Assembly: GCA_964508185.1 (NCBI GenBank)
Contig: CAZDSS010000126.1
Location: 1-6,790, forward strand
From: CAZDSS01 sp964508185
Lineage (GTDB): Bacteria > Pseudomonadota > Alphaproteobacteria > Sphingomonadales > Govanellaceae
DNA: 6,790 bases
Reading direction: 5' to 3'
Under the pieces are notes generated by a model, which was not told the DNA's origin, searched no databases, and worked only from the letters and a program-made list of their open reading frames with translations. How positions within the stretch are numbered: the first letter of the stretch is position 1; each line of letters starts with the position of its first letter. Made by a program: the position numbers and the translations under genes. Positions 1 to 4,894 of this stretch are shown one piece after another.

Positions 1-105
1 GCCTCCGCCGGACGTTATCCGGCACCGTGTTTCCGTGGAGCCCGGACTTTCCTCCCCGTGCGGCGGGGATCCCGCCCACGAGGCGGCCGTCCAGCCATCT
101 GCCCC
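1..105 (-). ncRNA. rnpB: RNase P RNA (type A), 5' part, runs off left edge
   Basis: This is the catalytic RNA of RNase P, which removes the 5' leader of tRNA precursors. Read on the minus strand, positions 55-37 give GGAGGAAAGTCCGGGCTCC, the hallmark conserved block of bacterial RNase P RNA. It is preceded by a P3-like hairpin (GGCGGG-ATC-CCCGCC, about 77-63) and followed by a P8-like hairpin GCCGGATAACGTCCGGC, comparable to GCCAGGTAACGCCTGG in E. coli. The 5' end is placed at 105 for two independent reasons: it lies seven bases after the proposed -10 box, and it leaves 18 bases before the GCCGC of P2, the same number as in the E. coli RNA as I recall it. Only about a quarter of the molecule is here; the specificity domain and 3' end lie outside. 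The 5' end may be off by a few bases. Confidence 0.95.
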
Positions 106-111
106 AGGCTC

Positions 112-140
112 AACATGGCGGCGGCCCCGGCTTGCGTCAA
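112..140 (-). promoter_or_regulatory. rnpB promoter
   Basis: On the minus strand TTGACG (140-135) is a 5/6 match to the sigma-70 -35 box. After a 17-base spacer comes CATGTT (117-112), a weak 3/6 match to the -10 box. The predicted start at 105 agrees with the 5' end expected from alignment to E. coli RNase P RNA. The -35 box and spacing are convincing; the weak -10 is common in GC-rich alphaproteobacteria. Confidence 0.6.
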
Positions 141-189
141 GGCGCATGATCCTTTAGGAAAGGACGACATCTTTCTCGGGGAAAGCCTC

Positions 190-408
190 ATGCCGATCAT
201 GCGTTCCACATGTGCCGCCCTGCTCGCCGCGCTGGCCCTCGCCGGCTGCTCCAACATCGGCAACATGTTCGGCTCCTCCAGCCCCGACCTCGTCATCGAA
301 GGCGACAAGGCGCCGAACGTGAAGGACCTGCGCAGGGCGAAGCCCGAGGGCCTGCTTCCCGACAAGGACAATGCGCGGCGAAGCGGCGAAAGCCTGCGGC
401 CGCAATAA
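190..408 (+). CDS. Small outer-membrane lipoprotein, unknown function
   Basis: This encodes 72 residues that I cannot assign to a named family. A short basic N-terminus (Arg5) and a hydrophobic stretch (residues 8-18) end in a classical lipobox Leu-Ala-Gly-Cys with the lipidated Cys at 20. Ser at +2 (not Asp) predicts Lol sorting to the outer membrane. The mature part of about 52 residues is polar and Arg/Lys/Asp-rich, with no visible domain or further Cys, so it probably has little fold of its own. The ATG at 190 is chosen because GGGGAAAG lies just upstream and the signal peptide begins at once; in-frame starts further left fall inside rnpB or its promoter, and ATG 199 is a possible alternative. 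Its promoter must lie in the 84 bases shared with rnpB: TTGCGT (132-137), 17 bases, TAGGAA (155-160) is a weak candidate. It diverges from rnpB and converges on the amidase gene. Confidence 0.75.
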   Translation: MPIMRSTCAALLAALALAGCSNIGNMFGSSSPDLVIEGDKAPNVKDLRRAKPEGLLPDKDNARRSGESLRPQ

Positions 409-412
409 GCGG

Positions 413-1165
413 TCAGCCATCCCCCAGCTGAAGAAGAAGATCGGCAAGCGCCCCCCGCGTTACAGGGTCGGCGACGCCGTCCACCCGGCTGCGGCGGAAA
501 TGGCGCTGGAAGGCCGCAACCACCTGCCGTGTCGCATCGTCATGGATCCCCGTCGCGGGGACATCATAACCGAAGCGCGCGAGATCGCGCTGCAGGGCCG
601 CGACCATGGGCCCCGTCATGCCTTGGCCTAACGCCGGGCCTTGCGGCACGGCATGCCCCCGTCGCGGCATGATGCCGATGCCCCTTGCCGCCAGCCGTTC
701 CCAGTCGAAGAGTTCTCCGGGATCGATCTTGCGCGTGGGCGCCACGTCCGAATGGCCGAGGACGCGGTGGCGCGGGATGCCGTGGCGGCGCAGGATGTCG
801 GCCGCGAGCGCTTCAAGGGATCGCATCTGCGCTTCGGGATACGGCCGGTAGCCGCCCGCATAGCCGGGATGGGGATGACCGGGATTGACGAGCTCGATTC
901 CGATGGAGATCGCATTGATGTCCCGCTCCCCCGCCCAGAAGGATACCCCCGCATGCCAGGCGCGGCGGTCTTCGGGCACCAGGCGGAAGATGCGGCCGTC
1001 CTCGTCGATCATGTAATGGGCGCTCACCTTCGCCGCCGGATCACGCAGGCGGTTAAGGGCCGCCGCCGCGCTTTCCATGCCGGTGTAATGCAGGATGAGG
1101 AGCGAGACGGGCTTCAGCGGGTCCCGGGCGTCATGATTGGGTGATGGCGCGTCGATGAAGGCCAT
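413..1165 (-). CDS. N-acetylmuramoyl-L-alanine amidase (Amidase_2 + PG-binding domain)
   Basis: This zinc amidase cleaves the bond between N-acetylmuramic acid and the L-Ala of the peptide stem; it is AmpD/AmiD-like and 250 residues long. The Amidase_2 domain spans about 17-160. Probable zinc ligands are His26 (LHYTG), His138 (GHSD) and Asp148 (KIDPG), with Glu91 (IGIELVN) at the position of the AmpD catalytic Glu. A PG_binding_1 domain follows (about 182-246), with the usual LQxxLxxxGY and DxxTxxAVxxFQ-type motifs. This order matches E. coli AmiD, but the N-terminus (MAFIDAPSPN...) shows neither signal peptide nor lipobox. It may therefore act in the cytoplasm on recycled muropeptides, or leave by an unseen route. 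ATG 1165 has GAGG six bases upstream; GTG 1177, overlapping the exporter stop, is a weaker option. It is the last gene of the djlA-exporter-amidase group, 8 bases after the exporter stop. Confidence 0.93.
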   Translation of the reverse strand: MAFIDAPSPNHDARDPLKPVSLLILHYTGMESAAAALNRLRDPAAKVSAHYMIDEDGRIFRLVPEDRRAWHAGVSFWAGERDINAISIGIELVNPGHPHPGYAGGYRPYPEAQMRSLEALAADILRRHGIPRHRVLGHSDVAPTRKIDPGELFDWERLAARGIGIMPRRGHAVPQGPALGQGMTGPMVAALQRDLARFGYDVPATGIHDDATRQVVAAFQRHFRRSRVDGVADPVTRGALADLLLQLGDG

Positions 1166-1173
1166 GGCCGCCC

Positions 1174-2046
1174 TCACATGCCCGCCTGCCGCGCGCGGTG
1201 GAGTTCGCGCAAGGTCACGATGGCGACGCCCGCGAAGATGATGAGGCCGCCGATCACCATGCGCGCCGTCAGCACCTCGCCGAGGACGAGGACCGCGCCG
1301 AGGACGCCGAAGACCGGCGCCAGCAGAAGGTAGGGCGCGATCACCGAGACGGGGTGCCGCTGGTAGAGGAAATAGATGCCGCCGTGACCGATGATCGAGG
1401 CGCCGACCACCGTATAGGCGACGGCGCCGATCCCGGTCCAGGACAGGTCCTGCAATTGCTGGGCGTGGCCGCTTTCGAAGAGGAAGCTGGCGGCGAACAG
1501 AAAGGGGGCGCTCACGAGCGCGATCCAGGCCTGAAGCTCGAACACGCTCACCCCCTTGAGCCTGCGCATGAGGATCGATGCGACGCCGTAGGCGAGCTGG
1601 GACAGGATCATCACCGCGACGCCGTCCAGATGCTCGAACACGGCGGGATCGAACGACATGACCGCGACCCCGGCGAAGGCCAGCACCATGCCGAGAAGGC
1701 GCCACGGCCCGACCCGCTCGCGCAGGAAGATCATGGCGAGCAGGATGGTGCACGGCACGCCGAGCTGCGCCAGCATGGCGGCGGAGGCCGCGCCCCCGAT
1801 CATCTGGAGACCCGTGAAGATGGCGCCGAAATGAAGGGGTCCCCCGGCGAGAGCGATCCAGAAGATGCCCTTCATCTGCCCCGGCTTGATGCGAAGCCAC
1901 GGCAGGAGAATGACGAGCAGGATGGCGAAGCGGAAGGCCGAGAGAAAGAGCGGCCCCATTTCGGCAAGCCCCACCTTGACGGCCACGAAATTGCCGCCCC
2001 AGCCGAGATTGACCAGAAGAAGCAGGGCGATGTGGGACAGGGGCAT
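1174..2046 (-). CDS. EamA-family (DMT superfamily) exporter
   Basis: This is an inner-membrane transporter of 290 residues, the usual size for the ten-helix drug/metabolite transporter fold. Two EamA repeats are visible (about 5-130 and 142-279). Each ends in a Glu-containing segment before the last helix pair: FLRER near 107-111 and LVLGEVLT near 253-260. The first helix carries NLGWGGNFVAVKVGL, very like the WGLNFVVIKVGL of the E. coli cysteine/O-acetylserine exporter EamA (YdeD). The substrate cannot be read from sequence: family members export amino acids or other small metabolites, and the EamA likeness is only suggestive. The positively charged C-terminus (RELHRARQ) probably lies in the cytoplasm. 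The ATG at 2046 is 8 bases past the djlA stop with a modest Shine-Dalgarno (GAG, six bases away), which implies translational coupling to djlA. Confidence 0.93.
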   Translation of the reverse strand: MPLSHIALLLLVNLGWGGNFVAVKVGLAEMGPLFLSAFRFAILLVILLPWLRIKPGQMKGIFWIALAGGPLHFGAIFTGLQMIGGAASAAMLAQLGVPCTILLAMIFLRERVGPWRLLGMVLAFAGVAVMSFDPAVFEHLDGVAVMILSQLAYGVASILMRRLKGVSVFELQAWIALVSAPFLFAASFLFESGHAQQLQDLSWTGIGAVAYTVVGASIIGHGGIYFLYQRHPVSVIAPYLLLAPVFGVLGAVLVLGEVLTARMVIGGLIIFAGVAIVTLRELHRARQAGM

Positions 2047-2054
2047 GGACTGCT

Positions 2055-2813
2055 CTACTCCGCTTGACGCGCGACGCCGCCGCGTCCGCTTCGCTCGGCC
2101 ATGATACGGTCATAGGCCACATTGATGGCCGCAAGCTTCGCCGTGGCCACATTGACGAATTCGTGGGGTGCGCCTTCGGCCACCAGCCGGTCGGGGTGAT
2201 GGGTCTTGATGAGCCGCCGCCAGGCGTCCCGGATCTCCCGGTCGCTGGCTTCGGGATCGACGCCGAGGATCGTGTAGGGATCCGAGCTGTCGGGCCCGAG
2301 ATGGCCTTCCCGGATGCGGCGGAAGTCCGCGGCCGAGAAGCCGAAGATCTCCGCCGTGCGCCTGAGGAAGTCGAGCTCGCTGTCCTGCACGTGGCCGTCG
2401 GCGAGGGCGATCATGAACAGGCAGTCCAGGAGCTCCTCGAGAACGCCGGGGCGCCCGCGCAGAAGATCCGCAAGCTGCCGGGCATAGGGCTCGAACCCCG
2501 CCGCGTCCTGCTGCGCGAGGCGAAACAGGCGGTCCACATTGGGCCGCTCCCCCTCCGGCACGCGGAACAGGCTGCGGAAGACCGAGGTCTCGTCGGGGCT
2601 CACGGTGCCGTCCACCCGCGCCATCTTGGCGGACAGCACGATGACCCCGATGGTGAAGGTGATGGAGGCGGTGGGATCCTCATCGCGCTCGCGCGCGCCG
2701 GCGTCGCGCACGCGGTCGGCGATATGACCGGCCAGCGCCCCGAGAAGCGCGCCGATGGGGCCGCCGAGCACATAGCCCGCCGCCCCGCCGATGATCTTGC
2801 CCCAGACCGACAT
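2055..2813 (-). CDS. djlA: DjlA-type membrane-anchored J-domain co-chaperone (TerB + DnaJ)
   Basis: This DnaK co-chaperone of 252 residues has three parts. A Gly-rich membrane segment (about 5-30, beginning WGKIIGG and ending GALAGH) matches the N-terminus of E. coli DjlA (WGKIIG...GLLIGH). A TerB-like helical domain spans about 48-168, with acidic repeats VDGTVS (67-72) and ADGHV (138-142). A C-terminal J domain (about 178-240) carries the catalytic HPD at 206-208, within HHPDRLVAEG. In E. coli this protein is anchored in the inner membrane with the J domain in the cytoplasm, stimulates DnaK ATPase and links to envelope stress (Rcs) signalling; the Rcs part should not be assumed in alphaproteobacteria. 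The stop is TAG, and the start ATG matches the family N-terminus although its ribosome binding site is poor (GGGCGG). It is first in a minus-strand group with the exporter and amidase genes. Confidence 0.93.
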   Translation of the reverse strand: MSVWGKIIGGAAGYVLGGPIGALLGALAGHIADRVRDAGARERDEDPTASITFTIGVIVLSAKMARVDGTVSPDETSVFRSLFRVPEGERPNVDRLFRLAQQDAAGFEPYARQLADLLRGRPGVLEELLDCLFMIALADGHVQDSELDFLRRTAEIFGFSAADFRRIREGHLGPDSSDPYTILGVDPEASDREIRDAWRRLIKTHHPDRLVAEGAPHEFVNVATAKLAAINVAYDRIMAERSGRGGVARQAE

Positions 2814-2832
2814 CGGTCAACCGCCCGTCATG

Positions 2833-2850
2833 AAAAAGCCTGGGGCTTCT
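2833..2850 (-). terminator. Probable rho-independent terminator of mlaA
   Basis: On the minus strand the sequence AAGCC-CCA-GGCTT (2848-2836) forms a five-base-pair stem. It can extend by a G-U and an A-U pair (2849-2850 with 2835-2834) and runs into five T residues (2837-2833). It lies 68 bases past the mlaA stop and 20 bases before the djlA start, so it should separate the two transcription units. The stem is short, so termination may be partial. Confidence 0.6.
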
Positions 2851-2862
2851 CATAACACAAGT

Positions 2863-2897
2863 GGCGGCGGGCGAAACGGGAAATGCGTTGCGCCGCC
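2863..2897. repeat. Inverted repeat in the mlaA-djlA gap
   Basis: Arms GGCGGCG (2863-2869) and CGCCGCC (2891-2897) are perfectly complementary. An inner pair AACG (2875-2878) and CGTT (2886-2889) could form a second short stem. It lies just past the mlaA stop and upstream of the proposed terminator. It may stabilise the 3' end of the mlaA transcript, although in GC-rich DNA such a repeat can occur by chance. Confidence 0.35.
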
Positions 2898-2917
2898 TCC
2901 CCCCCAGGGCAGGCCGG

Positions 2918-3694
2918 TTATTCGAGCTCCTGATCGAAGAGATCGTCCTCTTCCGCGCTCTCCCGGCCGTTGGAGATGCGGAACGCCCGGTTCTGGCGAT
3001 AGGCGGAGCGCATGGCGGCATAAAGGTCGTTGGTATTGCGTTCCAGATCCTCGAAGGTCTCGATGTTGCGGGCGCGGAAGTCGACGATCTCGGCCCCCGT
3101 GCGCGAACGGGCCACGGTCTTGCCGTGCTCGTCCTCGAGATAGATGCTCACCGGATCGGCGAAGAATTCAACGACGAGGCCGGTGAAGTCGCGCGGGTTG
3201 GACGGGCCGAAGAAGGGCAGCACCAGATAGAAGCCTTCGCCCACGCCCCAGACGGCGAGGGTTTCGCCGAAATCTTCCTTGTGCTTCTCCATCCCGAGGT
3301 CCGACGCGACGTCGAACAGGCCGCCGACGCCCACCGTCGTATTGGTGATGAAGCGCGCGGTGGTGGTGCCGGCGCGGTCGAACTCGCCCTGCAGAAGATC
3401 GTTGGCGAGAATGAGCGGCGACTGCAGGTTGTCGAGGAAGTTGGTGATGAGGCCGCGAATCGGCGCCGGGATGATGAAGCGGTATACTTCCGCGATGGGC
3501 TTCAGCACGTAGCGGTCCATGGTCATGTTGAACTCATGGGTCGCGCGGTTCAAAGGCTCCAGCGGGTCGTTGATCCGCTCATATTCCGCGCGGGCCACGG
3601 GGTCGCTCGCCGGCGGCTTGGTGGCACAGGCACCGAGGCCGAGAACCAGCGCAATGGCCAGGATCCCGCGAAGCATTCCGTGGCTAGCCGACAT
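2918..3694 (-). CDS. mlaA: MlaA/VacJ outer-membrane lipoprotein (lipid asymmetry)
   Basis: MlaA sits in the inner leaflet of the outer membrane and removes mislocalised phospholipids from the outer leaflet, passing them to periplasmic MlaC and the MlaFEDB ABC transporter. The 258 residues fit the family length. A signal peptide ends in LGLGAC with the lipidated Cys at 23, and Ala at +2 favours outer-membrane sorting. The family hallmark NDPLEPLNR is at 42-50, followed by helix-rich MlaA sequence, including DFGETLAVWGVGEGFYLVLPFFGPS (about 141-165). The C-terminus is acidic (AEEDDLFDQELE). The start is ATG 3694 rather than GTG 3697, because AGGAGG at 3707-3702 is seven bases from the ATG but only four from the GTG; ATG 3676 is also possible. 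No other mla gene is in the window. I see no convincing promoter in the 186-base gap shared with sahR. Confidence 0.95.
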   Translation of the reverse strand: MSASHGMLRGILAIALVLGLGACATKPPASDPVARAEYERINDPLEPLNRATHEFNMTMDRYVLKPIAEVYRFIIPAPIRGLITNFLDNLQSPLILANDLLQGEFDRAGTTTARFITNTTVGVGGLFDVASDLGMEKHKEDFGETLAVWGVGEGFYLVLPFFGPSNPRDFTGLVVEFFADPVSIYLEDEHGKTVARSRTGAEIVDFRARNIETFEDLERNTNDLYAAMRSAYRQNRAFRISNGRESAEEDDLFDQELE

Positions 3695-3701
3695 CACACA
3701 C

Positions 3702-3707
3702 CCTCCT
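3702..3707 (-). promoter_or_regulatory. Ribosome binding site of mlaA
   Basis: AGGAGG on the minus strand is a near-perfect Shine-Dalgarno. Its seven-base spacing to ATG 3694, against four bases to the overlapping in-frame GTG 3697, decides the start codon. Confidence 0.8.
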
Positions 3708-3808
3708 CAGATCATGGTTTTGTCCCTGCGGGTTAGCATAGGTGCCACCATCTCGCCAAGAATCCATTAACGGGCGGGACACGAAGTCAGCGAATTTCGC
3801 AAAACGCT

Positions 3809-3837
3809 TTGACAAGGAAAGCCATCACATATAGAAG
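3809..3837 (+). promoter_or_regulatory. Promoter of the sahR-metF-metH operon
   Basis: TTGACA (3809-3814) is a perfect sigma-70 -35 box. A 17-base spacer leads to TAGAAG (3832-3837, 4/6 match to the -10 box); TATAGA (3830-3835) with a 15-base spacer is an alternative. The expected start is near 3844, giving a leader of only about 37 bases before the GTG. The -10 box and start point lie under the 26-base palindrome, as expected for repression by blocking RNA polymerase. Confidence 0.7.
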
Positions 3838-3860
3838 ATATAAAGATATCTTTATATCTT
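3835..3860. promoter_or_regulatory. 26-bp perfect palindrome, probable SahR operator
   Basis: The half-site AAGATATAAAGAT (3835-3847) is followed directly by its exact reverse complement (3848-3860). It has only four G/C bases out of 26, in sharp contrast to its surroundings. AAGATAT occurs twice on the plus strand eight bases apart (3835-3841 and 3843-3849), and ATATCTT twice (3846-3852 and 3854-3860), so two nested binding sites are possible. ArsR-family dimers bind AT-rich inverted repeats, and the adjacent gene encodes an ArsR-methyltransferase repressor. Autoregulation of the operon is inferred from this layout. Confidence 0.85.
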
Positions 3861-3868
3861 TGTTTGGC

Positions 3869-3873
3869 AGGAG
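3869..3873 (+). promoter_or_regulatory. Ribosome binding site of sahR
   Basis: AGGAG lies seven bases before GTG 3881. It supports that codon as the start over the internal in-frame ATG at 3938, which has no comparable upstream signal. Confidence 0.75.
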
Positions 3874-3880
3874 CTGAGCG

Positions 3881-4894
3881 GTGGATCGGCGGGTAAGCGA
3901 ACAGCTGGCGGGGGGCGAGGACGCCCCTTCCCTTGCCATGGATGCCCTTCTCGCGGCGCTCCGCGCGGCCGCCGAGCCCACCCGCCTGCGCATCCTGAGC
4001 CTGCTTGCGGAAGGGGAGCTGACGGTGACCGAGCTCACCCAGATCCTGCGGCAAAGTCAACCCCGGGTGTCCCGCCATCTGAAGCTTCTCTGCGAAGCCG
4101 GGCTGCTCAACCGCTTCCGGGAAGGCACCTGGGTGTTCTATCGCCTCGCCCAGGGGACCGGGATCGGCGATCTCGCCCGCAGCCTCCTTGCCTTCATGCC
4201 GTCCCACGACCTCGTCATCCAGATGGATCAGGAGCGATTGGCCGCCGTGCGTCAGGCGCGCCATGCGGCGGCGGCCGAATATTTCAGCCGCGTCGCCGAG
4301 GACTGGGACAAGATCCGTTCCCTCCACGTGCCCGAGGAGGAGGTGGAGCGCCGCCTGATCGAGGTGGTGGGCGACGCCCCGGTGGGTGATCTTCTGGATG
4401 TGGGCACCGGCACGGGCCGCATCCTCGAACTCTTCGCCGACCGGGCGGAGCGCGCGGTCGGCGTGGACCTGTCGCGGGAGATGCTCGCCGTCGCCCGCGC
4501 CAATATCGAGCGCCGGGGGCTGGACAATTGCCAGGTGCGGCTTGGCGACATGTATGACCTCGCCCTGCCCGACGCCAGCATCGACCTCGTGATCTTCCAT
4601 CAGGTCCTGCATTTCGCCGACGATCCGCTGGCGGCGATCCTGGAGACCGGACGTATCCTGCGGCCCGGCGGCCGCGTGGTGGTGGTGGATTTCGCCCCCC
4701 ACGATCATGAATTCCTGCGCGACGAACATGCCCACCGCCGCCTCGGCTTCGCCGAGGAGGAGGTGCAGGCCTGGTTCCGCGCCGCACGGCTCACGCCCAG
4801 GACGGTGAGCCATCTCGAAGGGGGAGAGACCAAGTTGACCGTATCCATCTGGTCGGCGGAGAAGCCGGCCCAATCGCGGGAGAAGGCCGCATGA
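3881..4894 (+). CDS. sahR: ArsR-family repressor fused to SAM/SAH-binding methyltransferase domain (SahR)
   Basis: This DNA-binding regulator has 337 residues. The N-terminal ArsR winged helix (about 20-95) contains AEPTRLRILSLL (31-42), the recognition helix region QSQPRVSRHLKLLCEAGL (58-75) and a wing around EGTWVFYRL (81-89). The C-terminal class I methyltransferase fold (about 130-325) has the SAM-binding motif DVGTGTGR (173-180), acidic motif II VGVDLS (193-198), LGDMYDLALP (221-230) and RPGGRVVVVDF (261-271). No ArsR metal-site Cys cluster is visible. In Proteobacteria, SahR uses such a domain to sense S-adenosylhomocysteine: bound SAH releases it from DNA and induces SAM-cycle genes. 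The link to metF and metH and the palindrome upstream support that role. The alternative is a methyltransferase with regulatory ancestry. The start is GTG, with AGGAG seven bases away. The stop overlaps the metF start as ATGA. Confidence 0.9.
   Translation: MDRRVSEQLAGGEDAPSLAMDALLAALRAAAEPTRLRILSLLAEGELTVTELTQILRQSQPRVSRHLKLLCEAGLLNRFREGTWVFYRLAQGTGIGDLARSLLAFMPSHDLVIQMDQERLAAVRQARHAAAAEYFSRVAEDWDKIRSLHVPEEEVERRLIEVVGDAPVGDLLDVGTGTGRILELFADRAERAVGVDLSREMLAVARANIERRGLDNCQVRLGDMYDLALPDASIDLVIFHQVLHFADDPLAAILETGRILRPGGRVVVVDFAPHDHEFLRDEHAHRRLGFAEEEVQAWFRAARLTPRTVSHLEGGETKLTVSIWSAEKPAQSREKAA

Noticed and set aside
58..189. N-terminal extension of the small lipoprotein to an in-frame GTG at 58 or ATG at 115
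   Set aside because: It would overlap the RNase P RNA or its promoter and bury the signal peptide inside the protein.
1198..2067. 289-codon plus-strand frame opposite the exporter gene
   Set aside because: Its composition (His/Asp/Glu/Arg-rich, low complexity) is typical of the antisense of a GC-rich membrane protein gene; the exporter on the other strand has clear family motifs.
1166..2152. Open extension of the amidase frame upstream to 2152 on the minus strand, as if the amidase had a long N-terminal domain
   Set aside because: It overlaps the clear EamA exporter gene in another frame, the predicted residues are Arg/Pro/Gly-rich with no domain, and the ATG at 1165 has a good ribosome binding site.
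2817..2831. Four-codon upstream frame (Met-Thr-Gly-Gly-stop) just before djlA
   Set aside because: It starts within the terminator tail, has no ribosome binding site and is short enough to be chance.
3835..3860. SahR operator also controlling divergent mlaA
   Set aside because: It is about 140 bases from the mlaA start, no mlaA promoter is visible near it, and mlaA has no known link to the SAM cycle.
3835..3865. Reading the 26-bp palindrome as a transcription terminator hairpin
   Set aside because: The stem is almost all A-T with no loop, there is no proper T tract, and it sits between a promoter and the first gene of the operon.
3767..4873. 368-codon minus-strand frame opposite sahR
   Set aside because: It is an antisense shadow of GC-rich codons with no recognisable domain, and it would run through the operator and promoter.
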